Assembly: GCA_045654805.1 (NCBI GenBank)
Contig: JAZOOD010000063.1
Span: forward strand, 1-64,000
Origin: CAZNKU01 sp045654805
GTDB lineage: Bacteria > Bacillota > Clostridia > Monoglobales > Firm-18
DNA: 64,000 bases
Reading direction: 5' to 3'
The translations under genes were made by a program, and so were the position numbers. Below are positions 34,449-42,761 of this stretch, piece by piece (position 1 is the first letter of the stretch; every line of letters starts with the position of its first letter). The notes below the pieces were generated by a model, which was not told where the DNA came from, did not search any database, and saw only the letters and a program-made list of their open reading frames with translations.

Positions 34449-34476
34449 AGGGCGGTTTTTACCGCCCTTGATTTTG
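34449..34476 (+). terminator. Stem-loop between binding-protein and permease genes
   Basis: Arms AGGGCGGT (34449-34456) and ACCGCCCT (34461-34468) with a TTTT loop, then TGATTTTG. It is probably a partial terminator giving more binding protein than permease. Confidence 0.65.
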
Positions 34477-34504
34477 TTATTTACCTCGAAAGGAGTGTTG
34501 TTGT

Positions 34505-35233
34505 TTGAATAGCTTTTTAGCAGAATTCAAAGAAGATTTTTACATAAACTTTATAAAGGAAGATAGGTGGAAGTTTTTAACAACCGGTCTTTCCAATACA
34601 CTAAAAATTACATTTGGTGCCTTGATTTTGGGCATATTGATTGGTGTTATAGTAGCTATAGTTCGTTCTAGTTACGACAAAAACTACAAGGAAATGAAAA
34701 ATGGTGCGGGGAAATTTTTCCTGAACATAGCTAACTTTGTATGCCAAATATATTTAACTGTTATTCGCGGAACACCGGTAGTTGTTCAGCTTATGATTAT
34801 GTACTATATAATATTTGCAACTTCAAGGAACAGCCTTATGGTTGCAATCCTGGCCTTTGGTATAAATTCGGGCGCTTATGTTGCGGAAATTATCCGTTCC
34901 GGCATAATGTCTATTGACCAGGGACAGTTTGAAGCAGGTCGCTCATTAGGCTTTAACTATGTGCAGACAATGGTACATATCATAATTCCCCAGGCTTTTA
35001 AGAATGTCCTTCCGGCACTTGCAAATGAGTTTATTGTACTTTTAAAGGAAACCTCTGTTGCTGGTTATGTTACAATCCGTGATTTGACAATGGGCGGAGA
35101 TATTATTCGCGCAGCTACATTTACGGCATTTATGCCTCTTATAGCGGTTGCAATAATTTACCTTATTATGGTAATGTTCTTTACATGGCTTGTAGGCATA
35201 CTTGAAAGGAGGCTGCGTAAGAGTGAACGGTAA
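34505..35233 (+). CDS. Polar amino acid ABC transporter, permease
   Basis: A 242-residue HisM/GlnP-type permease with about five membrane segments. Conserved motifs are TVIRGTPVVVQLMIMYY and, in the EAA loop, SIDQGQFEAGRSLGFNYVQTM. It starts with TTG at 34505 behind GAAAGGAG. The ATPase gene begins inside its 3' end (11-base overlap), so the two are translationally coupled. Second importer of this class in the window. Confidence 0.93.
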   Translation: MNSFLAEFKEDFYINFIKEDRWKFLTTGLSNTLKITFGALILGILIGVIVAIVRSSYDKNYKEMKNGAGKFFLNIANFVCQIYLTVIRGTPVVVQLMIMYYIIFATSRNSLMVAILAFGINSGAYVAEIIRSGIMSIDQGQFEAGRSLGFNYVQTMVHIIIPQAFKNVLPALANEFIVLLKETSVAGYVTIRDLTMGGDIIRAATFTAFMPLIAVAIIYLIMVMFFTWLVGILERRLRKSER

Positions 35234-35966
35234 TTATATTATTGAAACAAAGGATTTGTGCAAGTTCTATAACGGTGGTAAAATCAAAGCTCTTAACGGA
35301 GTCAGTGCCAAGATTGAAAAGGGTGAAGTGGTGGTTGTAATCGGTCCGTCAGGTTCAGGTAAGTCAACGTTTCTGCGTTCACTTAATCTGCTTGAGACCC
35401 CTACATCAGGTATTATAAATTTTGAAGGTCATGAAATTACAGACCCTAAAGTTGATATTAATATTCACCGTCAGAGAATGGGAATGGTTTTTCAGCACTT
35501 TAATCTTTTTCCACATATGACAATACTTAAAAATATGACTATTGCACCTGTTAAGCTCTTGAAAACGCCAAAGGCCGAGGCTGAAAGTAAGGCTATGGAG
35601 CTTCTGAGAAGGGTTGGGCTTGAAGACAGAGCCGGGGCGTACCCGTCACAACTTTCCGGTGGGCAAAAACAGCGTGTTGCTATTGTGCGTGCTTTGTGTA
35701 TGAATCCTGAAGTTATGTTATTTGACGAACCCACATCAGCACTTGACCCTGAAATGGTAGGGGAAGTTTTGGATGTTATGAAACAGCTTGCAAAGGAAGG
35801 GATGACTATGGTTGTTGTTACTCATGAAATGGGCTTTGCAAGAGAAGTGGCAGATAGAGTCATATTTATGGATGAGGGACAGATTATGGAAATCGGTACT
35901 CCTGATGAAATATTCTCCAATCCTAAAAATCCAAGAACACAAGCGTTTTTACGCAAGGTATTATAA
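35223..35966 (+). CDS. Polar amino acid ABC transporter, ATP-binding protein
   Basis: A 247-residue GlnQ-type ATPase with Walker A GPSGSGKST, Q-loop VFQHFNLFPH, signature LSGGQKQRVAIVRAL, Walker B VMLFDEPTSALDPE and VTHEM. The GTG at 35223 is the likely start, with AAAGGAGG about ten bases upstream; an in-frame TTG at 35202 lies before that SD. It completes the binding protein-permease-ATPase set. Confidence 0.93.
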   Translation: MNGNYIIETKDLCKFYNGGKIKALNGVSAKIEKGEVVVVIGPSGSGKSTFLRSLNLLETPTSGIINFEGHEITDPKVDINIHRQRMGMVFQHFNLFPHMTILKNMTIAPVKLLKTPKAEAESKAMELLRRVGLEDRAGAYPSQLSGGQKQRVAIVRALCMNPEVMLFDEPTSALDPEMVGEVLDVMKQLAKEGMTMVVVTHEMGFAREVADRVIFMDEGQIMEIGTPDEIFSNPKNPRTQAFLRKVL

Positions 35967-35987
35967 TTTTAATATGTAACACTTAAA

Positions 35988-36018
35988 TCACCTCATTGCA
36001 TATTTTGTAATGAGGTGA
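35988..36018 (+). promoter_or_regulatory. Hairpin containing the SD of the following gene
   Basis: Arms TCACCTCATT (35988-35997) and AATGAGGTGA (36009-36018) are perfectly complementary. The 3' arm contains GAGGTGA, the SD of the gene starting at 36026, so the folded mRNA would hide it. There is no U-run, making a simple terminator unlikely on the plus strand. Confidence 0.55.
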
Positions 36019-36025
36019 TATAATT

Positions 36026-36340
36026 ATGTCAGAGATTATTTTGTGGTCACTTTTGGCTTTCTTTGGTGCTTTTGGATTAGTTGAATTTGTGCGGTTTGTG
36101 TATACCGACTGGACTGATTCCGCCGATGATTTCCACGTGGTTATACGTGCCGACAAAGCAAAGGAGAATATAGAGGCGGTTGTTCGTAATACTATGCTTA
36201 CAACTGACAGTCAATCAATTATAATTTTGTGCAATGCTCCTACTGATAATGAAAGATTGATGCTGGAAAAACTGCAGAAAAAGTATTTACACATTGATGT
36301 TATGGAAACAGAGGATTACATAGATTATTTGAAGAAATAA
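36026..36340 (+). CDS. Small membrane-anchored protein of unknown function
   Basis: A 104-residue protein with one N-terminal hydrophobic helix (about 3-24) and a soluble C-terminal domain of mixed alpha/beta character (HVVIRADKAKENIEAVVRN, SIIILCNAPTDNE). I do not recognise the family. It lies 12 bases upstream of recD2 and is probably cotranscribed with recD2 and comFC. Its SD lies in the 3' arm of a perfect hairpin. Confidence 0.65.
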   Translation: MSEIILWSLLAFFGAFGLVEFVRFVYTDWTDSADDFHVVIRADKAKENIEAVVRNTMLTTDSQSIIILCNAPTDNERLMLEKLQKKYLHIDVMETEDYIDYLKK

Positions 36341-36352
36341 GGAATGGATAAA

Positions 36353-38578
36353 ATGTCTGATTATATGCAACAGGAAAACGAAAAAATAAATGGCATAGTT
36401 ACGGAAATTGTGTACTACAATTCCGTAAACGGCTATGCCGTTTGCGATATAGATACAGATGATGATACAGTTACTGCAGTCGGATATATGCCGTATATAG
36501 CAGGCGGTGAAAAAGTCACACTTACGGGACAATGGACTTTTCATCAAGACTATGGTCCTCAGTTTAAAGTGGAATTCTTTGAAAAAGATATGCCATCAGA
36601 GGTTAATGATATTCTAAAATATCTTGCAAGCGGATCCATAAAGGGAGTACGTATGGCTACTGCACAAAAGATAGTGGATATGTTCGGGGAGAATACTCTT
36701 AAGGTTATCGAAACCGAGCCTGAAAAGTTGGCAAAAATACAAGGAATATCAAAAAAGAAGGCTCTGGAAATCGGGGAGGAATATGTAAAACAACAAGGTG
36801 TTCGTAATATAGTTATGTATTTACAAAAGTTTGGTATTACCCCTGCAAGTGCGGTAAAAGTGTACAAGCGCTATGGTAGTGAGTCTGTAGAAATAATAAA
36901 GGATAACCCATATATATTATCAGATACAATATATAATATAGGCTTTAAAACTGCAGATAAAATTGCCCTTGAAATGGGAATAAAACACAATGCTGTTATA
37001 CGCATTGAAGCGGCTATAAAGCATATACTTAATAATGCAACAATGAATGGACATACTTATTTACCCAAGGAGCTTCTTTTGGATGAGGTATGCGGATTTT
37101 TAAATATATCTGTTGAAGAAGCAGAAAACACCGTGGTAAAAATGATTTTTGAATCTTCACTTAAAAACGAAATCAGCGAAAATAACACACAAAACATATA
37201 CCTTACAAGATTGTTTGAGGCAGAATCTTATGTAGCAACTAAGATAAATAAAATATCCCAAAATAAGATACATAACGAAAATGTTGATATAGAAAAAATA
37301 ATAAAGAGTGTTGAAAAAGAAAATAAGATTACTTTGGCAGAACACCAGAAAAGTGCAGTTTATTGTGCAATGGAAAAAGGGGCTACGGTTATAACCGGTG
37401 GACCGGGCACAGGAAAAACCACAATAATTAATACTATTATTCAAATTATGGACAAGCTTGGTCAAAAGGTTATGCTTGCGGCACCAACAGGGCGTGCGGC
37501 AAAGCGTATGACAGAGGTCTGCGGAGTGGAATCCAAGACAATACACAGGCTTTTGGAATCTAATTTTTCGGAAACTGATGACAATATGTACTTTTCTAAA
37601 AACGAAGAAAATCCTTTGGATTGTGATTTACTTATTATAGACGAGATGAGTATGGTAGATATACTTTTAATGCAAGCGCTTTTAAAGGCATTGAAGATGC
37701 ATACAAGACTTATAATGGTAGGTGACAGTGACCAGCTCCCATCGGTAGGAGCAGGTAATGTTTTACACGATATTATAAATTCAGGAGTTGTAGCTACGGT
37801 TTCATTAACGGAAATTTTTCGTCAGGCAAAAGAAAGCGCAATAGTTGTTAATGCCCATAAAATAAATCATGGAGAATATCCTGAATTTAACAAAGATGGG
37901 ACGGACTTTTTTCTTGTAAAAAGGGATAATGCGGTAGATATTTCCTCTTCGGTTATTGACTTGTTTATAAATCGCCTGCCAAAGGCATATCGATACAATC
38001 CTTTATATCAAATACAGATTTTATCACCTACAAGAAAGGGAATAACAGGTGTGACAGAACTTAATAATGCTCTGCAAAAGGTTATAAATCCACCTGACAA
38101 AAAGAAAAAAGAAAAAGCCTTCAAAAATATAATATTCCGCGAAGGCGACAAGGTAATGCAGACCAGAAATAACTATGATATGGAATGGACAAAGCTTGAT
38201 AACCCCGAAGAAACGGGGTTTGGTATTTTCAATGGTGATATAGGGTATATTCATCGTATAGATAAGGAAATGGAATCTGCAACAATAGTGTTTGATGATA
38301 GACTTTGTATGTATGAGTTTGCAAAAATGGAGGATCTTGACCTTGCATATGCTGTAACAGTTCACAAAAGCCAGGGTAGTGAATTTGATGCAGTTATAAT
38401 GCCTATGTATCCCTGTGCACCAATGCTGCAAAACCGAAATTTGTTTTATACAGCAGTAACCAGAGCAAAAAAACTTGTTGTCCTTGTTGGGCGTGAAAGC
38501 TGCATACAGGCTATGATTAATAATAAAAGTGAGCAGAAGCGTTACACGGGATTGGAACAGAAGTTAAGGTGTTTTTAG
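36353..38578 (+). CDS. recD2: RecD2-type ATP-dependent DNA helicase
   Basis: A 741-residue SF1B helicase without RecBC partners. It has an N-terminal OB-like region, tandem helix-hairpin-helix elements (KIQGISKKKALEIGEEY, YNIGFKTADKIALEMGI), Walker A GGPGTGKTT, motif II IIDEMSMVD, GDSDQLPSVGAGNVL, and the C-terminal motif AYAVTVHKSQGSEFD with YTAVTRAKK. RecD2 unwinds DNA 5' to 3' and contributes to replication and repair. The ATG at 36353 has AAGGA nine bases upstream; the ATG at 36344 overlaps that SD. Confidence 0.95.
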   Translation: MSDYMQQENEKINGIVTEIVYYNSVNGYAVCDIDTDDDTVTAVGYMPYIAGGEKVTLTGQWTFHQDYGPQFKVEFFEKDMPSEVNDILKYLASGSIKGVRMATAQKIVDMFGENTLKVIETEPEKLAKIQGISKKKALEIGEEYVKQQGVRNIVMYLQKFGITPASAVKVYKRYGSESVEIIKDNPYILSDTIYNIGFKTADKIALEMGIKHNAVIRIEAAIKHILNNATMNGHTYLPKELLLDEVCGFLNISVEEAENTVVKMIFESSLKNEISENNTQNIYLTRLFEAESYVATKINKISQNKIHNENVDIEKIIKSVEKENKITLAEHQKSAVYCAMEKGATVITGGPGTGKTTIINTIIQIMDKLGQKVMLAAPTGRAAKRMTEVCGVESKTIHRLLESNFSETDDNMYFSKNEENPLDCDLLIIDEMSMVDILLMQALLKALKMHTRLIMVGDSDQLPSVGAGNVLHDIINSGVVATVSLTEIFRQAKESAIVVNAHKINHGEYPEFNKDGTDFFLVKRDNAVDISSSVIDLFINRLPKAYRYNPLYQIQILSPTRKGITGVTELNNALQKVINPPDKKKKEKAFKNIIFREGDKVMQTRNNYDMEWTKLDNPEETGFGIFNGDIGYIHRIDKEMESATIVFDDRLCMYEFAKMEDLDLAYAVTVHKSQGSEFDAVIMPMYPCAPMLQNRNLFYTAVTRAKKLVVLVGRESCIQAMINNKSEQKRYTGLEQKLRCF

Positions 38579-38579
38579 T

Positions 38580-39302
38580 ATGGATTTAAAGGAATACGTA
38601 TTAAATATTTTTTCTCCCCCAAGGTGTATGTCTTGCAATATACGTATGCCCCTCAATAGTAAAGCATTGTTTTGTTATGCTTGCAGTAAAGAGTATAAAT
38701 TAAACCACCGGAAAGTTTGCCAGATATGTGGTAAGCCGGTGCTTGAAAATGCTGATGCCACGTGCAGGGAATGTAAATCAACCAGAATATATTATATCAA
38801 AAATGTTTCAAGATATTTGTATAAGGGATGCATTAAAAGTGCAGTACAGAATATGAAGTTTAAACGTCGTGGATGGATAGCTTATGAATTTGGAAAAGCC
38901 CTTTGTAAGACTATAGAGGAAGAATATTACGATATTAAATTTGATATGATTTTATATGTACCTATGACGCCGCTTAGCGAAATGGACAGGGGATTTAATC
39001 AATCTTGTGAAATAGCGGCGGCTATATCAGAAAAACTTGGAATACCTATGATTAATAAGATTATTTATAAAAAAGCGGGGACTAAAACCCAAAGCGGGCT
39101 TAAGCGTAAAGAAAGAATTGAAAATGTCAAAAATGCCTTTACTATCTTTAATTCACACCTTTTGATAGATAAGACCGTATTACTTGTCGATGATGTTTTC
39201 ACAACCGGCAGTACGGTAAACGAGTGTGCAAAGATACTGAAAAGGAATGGGGCGCTTGCGGTGTATACAGCAACAGTGGCTACTGTAGTACTGGATGAAT
39301 AA
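38580..39302 (+). CDS. comFC: ComF-family phosphoribosyltransferase-like protein
   Basis: A 240-residue ComFC-type protein. Its N-terminal zinc-finger region has paired cysteines (CMSC, CYAC, CQIC, CREC). A type I phosphoribosyltransferase fold follows, with the PRPP loop VLLVDDVFTTGSTVNEC and the GFNQSCEIA segment. Homologues are linked to natural transformation and DNA uptake. It begins two bases after the recD2 stop (TAGTATG), indicating cotranscription. The comFA helicase is not adjacent. Confidence 0.92.
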   Translation: MDLKEYVLNIFSPPRCMSCNIRMPLNSKALFCYACSKEYKLNHRKVCQICGKPVLENADATCRECKSTRIYYIKNVSRYLYKGCIKSAVQNMKFKRRGWIAYEFGKALCKTIEEEYYDIKFDMILYVPMTPLSEMDRGFNQSCEIAAAISEKLGIPMINKIIYKKAGTKTQSGLKRKERIENVKNAFTIFNSHLLIDKTVLLVDDVFTTGSTVNECAKILKRNGALAVYTATVATVVLDE

Positions 39303-39374
39303 AGATAAAGTATTGAAAAAAATTACGCAATATGTTAAAATTAGTGAGTATGAATTGCAAAGGAATGATTTTAT

Positions 39375-40403
39375 ATGAATATGAATTTTGGGAGAAGATT
39401 GCCTACTGCCGATGAAATAAAGTTGCAGTATCCTCTTTCTGCCGGTCACACGGAAGCAAAGAAAGTACGTGACAAGATGATTGCGGATGTGTTTTTGGGA
39501 AAATCCGACAAGTTTATACTTATAATAGGCCCATGCTCTGCAGACTGCACGGAATCTGTTATGGATTACACTTGCAGACTTGCTAAAATTCAGGAGCAGG
39601 TAAAAGATAAAATAATTATTATACCAAGGATATATACAAATAAACCGCGTACCACAGGTGACGGGTACAAGGGAATGGTGCATCAGCCTAATCCTAACGA
39701 AAAACCGGATATGTTAAAAGGCATTATGGCTATAAGAAATTTGCACGCCCAAGTCATTTCGGAAACGGATTTCTTCTGTGCTGATGAAATGCTGTATCCT
39801 GAAAATTACAGTTACCTTTCCGATATTTTATCCTACGTTGCAGTAGGTGCTAGGTCTGTTGAAAATCAACAGCATCGATTGGTTTCCAGCGGTATGGATA
39901 TACCGGTGGGGATGAAGAACCCTACAAGCGGCGATTACTCTGTTATGATGAACTCTATTGTTGCAGCAACCCATTCACACACCTTTATATACAATGGTTG
40001 GGAGGTTACTACAAAGGGGAATCCGTTGGCACACGCCATATTGCGGGGGTCCGTAAATAAACACGGGCAATCTTTGCCAAACTATCATTACGAGGACCTT
40101 ATAAGACTTTATAATACATATGCTGATAAGGGTATTGATAGTATGGCGCTTATTGTTGATGCAAACCACGCGAATTCAAACAAACAGTATCTTGAGCAGA
40201 TAAGGATATGCAAGGAGGTTTTGCATAGCTGCCGACATAGTGACGATATTAAAAAGCTTGTAAAGGGCTTTATGATTGAAAGCTATATTGAGGACGGAAG
40301 TCAGAAAATTGGAGAAGGAATTTACGGAAAGTCCATTACAGACCCATGTCTTGGATGGGAAAAATCCGAAAAGCTTATTCTTGATATTGCAGATTTGTTG
40401 TAA
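39375..40403 (+). CDS. aroF: 3-deoxy-7-phosphoheptulonate (DAHP) synthase, type I
   Basis: A 342-residue AroF/G/H-type DAHP synthase catalysing the first step of the shikimate pathway (PEP plus erythrose-4-phosphate). It has the core motifs IIGPCSADC, PRIYTNKPRTTGDGYKG and GMKNPTSGD, the metal ligands HSHTF and VDANHANSNK, and ESYIEDGSQ. The closest class is the proteobacterial-style AroG group rather than the AroF-chorismate-mutase fusion common in Bacillus. It is probably a single gene, with a terminator directly after. No other aro genes are nearby. Confidence 0.95.
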   Translation: MNMNFGRRLPTADEIKLQYPLSAGHTEAKKVRDKMIADVFLGKSDKFILIIGPCSADCTESVMDYTCRLAKIQEQVKDKIIIIPRIYTNKPRTTGDGYKGMVHQPNPNEKPDMLKGIMAIRNLHAQVISETDFFCADEMLYPENYSYLSDILSYVAVGARSVENQQHRLVSSGMDIPVGMKNPTSGDYSVMMNSIVAATHSHTFIYNGWEVTTKGNPLAHAILRGSVNKHGQSLPNYHYEDLIRLYNTYADKGIDSMALIVDANHANSNKQYLEQIRICKEVLHSCRHSDDIKKLVKGFMIESYIEDGSQKIGEGIYGKSITDPCLGWEKSEKLILDIADLL

Positions 40404-40406
40404 AAA

Positions 40407-40438
40407 TTAAGCCACCGAAACAAGGTGGCTTAAATTAT
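40407..40438 (+). terminator. Terminator after the DAHP synthase gene
   Basis: Arms TTAAGCCACC (40407-40416) and GGTGGCTTAA (40424-40433), then ATTATTTTT. The minus-strand continuation AATTTTTAC suggests it also ends the convergent gene at 40430. Confidence 0.85.
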
Positions 40439-40801
40439 TTTTGAACGAAAGTAATCAAATAATCTAATTACCGGAATGCATAGCAGGAACCAATAGATGA
40501 AATATCTAAGGCATATCTGACCCAGGAAGTTAAAGGCTCTTTCAGAATAATCCCATACCTCCCACTTTAATGTCATATTTACTATCAAACCTGTTACAAG
40601 TTCTACGGAGGTAATGATTATTGCGCCTATAATACATTTGTACAGCCAATGAAGATCGTTGAATTCCGCGTTGAATACATATATCAGCATAGCACTAAGC
40701 CCGCCGGCTACCGCCATTGTCCAATGTGTATGCCCACGCCACAAAATTTCTATGGCAAGATAATTGATTGCACCAAAAATAAAAATAACTGCCTGTTCCA
40801 T
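40430..40801 (-). CDS. Small membrane protein, putative ABC-transporter type IV (CmpB-like)
   Basis: A 123-residue protein with about four predicted membrane segments. The motif WDYSERAFNFLGQICLRYF matches the putative ABC-transporter type IV family common in Clostridia (consensus WDYS..PFNFxGQICL). Despite the family name its function is not established. SD AAGGAG. It lies just downstream (62 bases) of the ABC exporter operon on the same strand, so it could be cotranscribed. Confidence 0.75.
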   Translation of the reverse strand: MEQAVIFIFGAINYLAIEILWRGHTHWTMAVAGGLSAMLIYVFNAEFNDLHWLYKCIIGAIIITSVELVTGLIVNMTLKWEVWDYSERAFNFLGQICLRYFIYWFLLCIPVIRLFDYFRSKII

Positions 40802-40862
40802 AATAAATTAACTCCTTAACTTTAATTTATTATGCCGTAACAGACAGTTTTTATTCATATAT

Positions 40863-42761
40863 TTACTCTAATTCAAAGGCACCTGTATATAGCTGATAGT
40901 ATTTACCTTTTTTTGCTATAAGGTCATCGTGGTTTCCGCGTTCTATAATTCTGCCCTGGTCCAAAACCATAATCACATCGGAATTTTGAATAGTAGAAAG
41001 TCGGTGTGCAATAACAAAAACCGTTCTTCCCTGCATCAGGCTGTCCATACCCTTTTGCACTATTGATTCCGTACGGGTATCGATACTTGATGTGGCTTCG
41101 TCCAGTATCATAACAGGAGGGTCCGCAACCGCCGCTCTTGCAATGGATATAAGCTGCCGCTGACCTTGTGACAGACTGTTGCCTTCACTGCCTATTATCG
41201 TGTTATAACCATCAGGCAACATATTTATAAAGTTATCTGCGTTTGCCAGCTTAGCTGCTGCGTACACCTCCTCGTCCGTTGCATCAAGCTTGCCGTAACG
41301 TATGTTTTCCATAATTGTCCCTGTAAACAGATTTACGTCCTGCAAAACTATCCCTAATGAACGGCGAAGGTCGGTTTTTTTAATTTTGTTTATATTTATT
41401 TCATCATAACGTATTTTACCGTCGGCAATATCATAAAATCTGTTTATAAGATTTGTTATGGTGGTTTTTCCCGCACCTGTTGCTCCTACGAAAGCGATTT
41501 TCTGCCCTGGCTCAGCGTAAAGTGTAATGTTATGAAGGACCATTTTTTCATCTGTGTAGCCAAAATCCACATCGTCAAGAGTAACTTTCCCCTCCAGTTT
41601 GGTGTAAGTAATAGTTCCATCGCTATGGGGATGCTTCCATGCCCACATTCCCGTTCTTTCACGTGTTTCTGTAATTTCTCCGTTTTCATATTTGGCGTTG
41701 ACTAATGTAACGTAGCCTTCGTCATATTCGGGTTCTTCATCTATAAGTTCAAAAATTCTCTCAGCACCTGCCAAAGCCATAGCTATGGAGTTAAGCTGTT
41801 GGGAAACCTGGCTTACCGGCATAGAAAAATTTTTGGAAAGCAACATAAAGGATGCAATCTGTCCTACTGATATTATACTTGCACCGCTTATAGCAAGCAA
41901 TCCGCCCACAAATGCAACCATTACATATTGCAGGTTACCAATATTTGCAAGTATTGGCATAAGTATATTTGCAAAGCGGTTTGCTTTTGTAGCGTCGTCA
42001 CAAAGCTTCTCGTTTAATATATCAAAGTGTTCTTTAGAGCTATCCTCGTATCCGAATACTTTAACTACCTTCTGTCCGTTAATCATTTCTTCAATATACC
42101 CATTTATTTTACCAAGTGATTGTTGTTGCTTAATAAAATATTTTGCGGAATTTCCTCCCACTTTTTTTGCCACATTAAGCATAATAAAAACAAAAACCAA
42201 TACCATACCCGTAAGAGGTACACTGGTGTATATCATAGCACAGAAGACAGCGGTTATTGTTATGAATGAAGAAAACATCTGTGGTATACTTTGTGAAATC
42301 ATCTGTCTTAGAGTGTCTGTGTCGTTGGTATAATGACTCATAAGGTCACCGTGAGAGTGAGTATCAAAATATTTTACAGGGAGCTTTTGCATATGTTCAA
42401 ACATTTCGTCCCTTATTTTTTTCATTACGCCCTGTGAAACGGTAACCATTATAAAAGTATAACTCCAGTTACTTACCACACCAACAATGTATATAAGTGC
42501 CATTGTTGCAATTGCCTGTAAAAGAGGAGTATAGTCGATAACTCCTGTTTCAAGCAAAGGCTGAATGTAGTTATCAATAAGCTTTTGTAAAAAAAGTGAG
42601 CCTGCTACCCCTGCGAGAGAACTTGAAATTATAAATACAAAAACTGCAATTATGTGAAATTTGTATCCCTTACCTACATATGAAAGGATTCTCTTTAATG
42701 TCTTACCCACGTTTTTCGCCTTTCTGCCGTCTCCACGGGGCATTTTATTTTTTGGGCCCAT
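40863..42761 (-). CDS. ABC exporter subunit with a consensus ATPase site
   Basis: A 632-residue type IV ABC half-transporter. It has a basic N-terminal tail, six membrane segments and a nucleotide-binding domain with Walker A GATGAGKTT, the signature LSQGQRQ and Walker B VMILDEATSSIDT, which retains the catalytic Glu. Pairs of this kind (TM288/BmrD type) form multidrug or lipid exporters with a partner carrying a degenerate site, which is the next gene upstream. An insertion of roughly 30 residues lies between the membrane and ATPase domains. The two genes overlap by 17 bases. The substrate is not inferable. Confidence 0.92.
   Translation of the reverse strand: MGPKNKMPRGDGRKAKNVGKTLKRILSYVGKGYKFHIIAVFVFIISSSLAGVAGSLFLQKLIDNYIQPLLETGVIDYTPLLQAIATMALIYIVGVVSNWSYTFIMVTVSQGVMKKIRDEMFEHMQKLPVKYFDTHSHGDLMSHYTNDTDTLRQMISQSIPQMFSSFITITAVFCAMIYTSVPLTGMVLVFVFIMLNVAKKVGGNSAKYFIKQQQSLGKINGYIEEMINGQKVVKVFGYEDSSKEHFDILNEKLCDDATKANRFANILMPILANIGNLQYVMVAFVGGLLAISGASIISVGQIASFMLLSKNFSMPVSQVSQQLNSIAMALAGAERIFELIDEEPEYDEGYVTLVNAKYENGEITETRERTGMWAWKHPHSDGTITYTKLEGKVTLDDVDFGYTDEKMVLHNITLYAEPGQKIAFVGATGAGKTTITNLINRFYDIADGKIRYDEININKIKKTDLRRSLGIVLQDVNLFTGTIMENIRYGKLDATDEEVYAAAKLANADNFINMLPDGYNTIIGSEGNSLSQGQRQLISIARAAVADPPVMILDEATSSIDTRTESIVQKGMDSLMQGRTVFVIAHRLSTIQNSDVIMVLDQGRIIERGNHDDLIAKKGKYYQLYTGAFELE

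Noticed and set aside
34449..34476. The stem-loop after the second amino acid-binding protein as a riboswitch
   Set aside because: A single short GC-rich hairpin with a TTTT loop inside an operon is better explained as an attenuating terminator.
36128..36143. CCACGTGG as a parS core
   Set aside because: The CACGTG core matches, but neither flank matches TGTTT or AAACA; it is inside a coding region.
41785..42333. A 182-codon plus-strand frame opposite the ABC exporter gene
   Set aside because: It is the antisense shadow of a conserved ABC membrane domain, which explains its hydrophobic composition.
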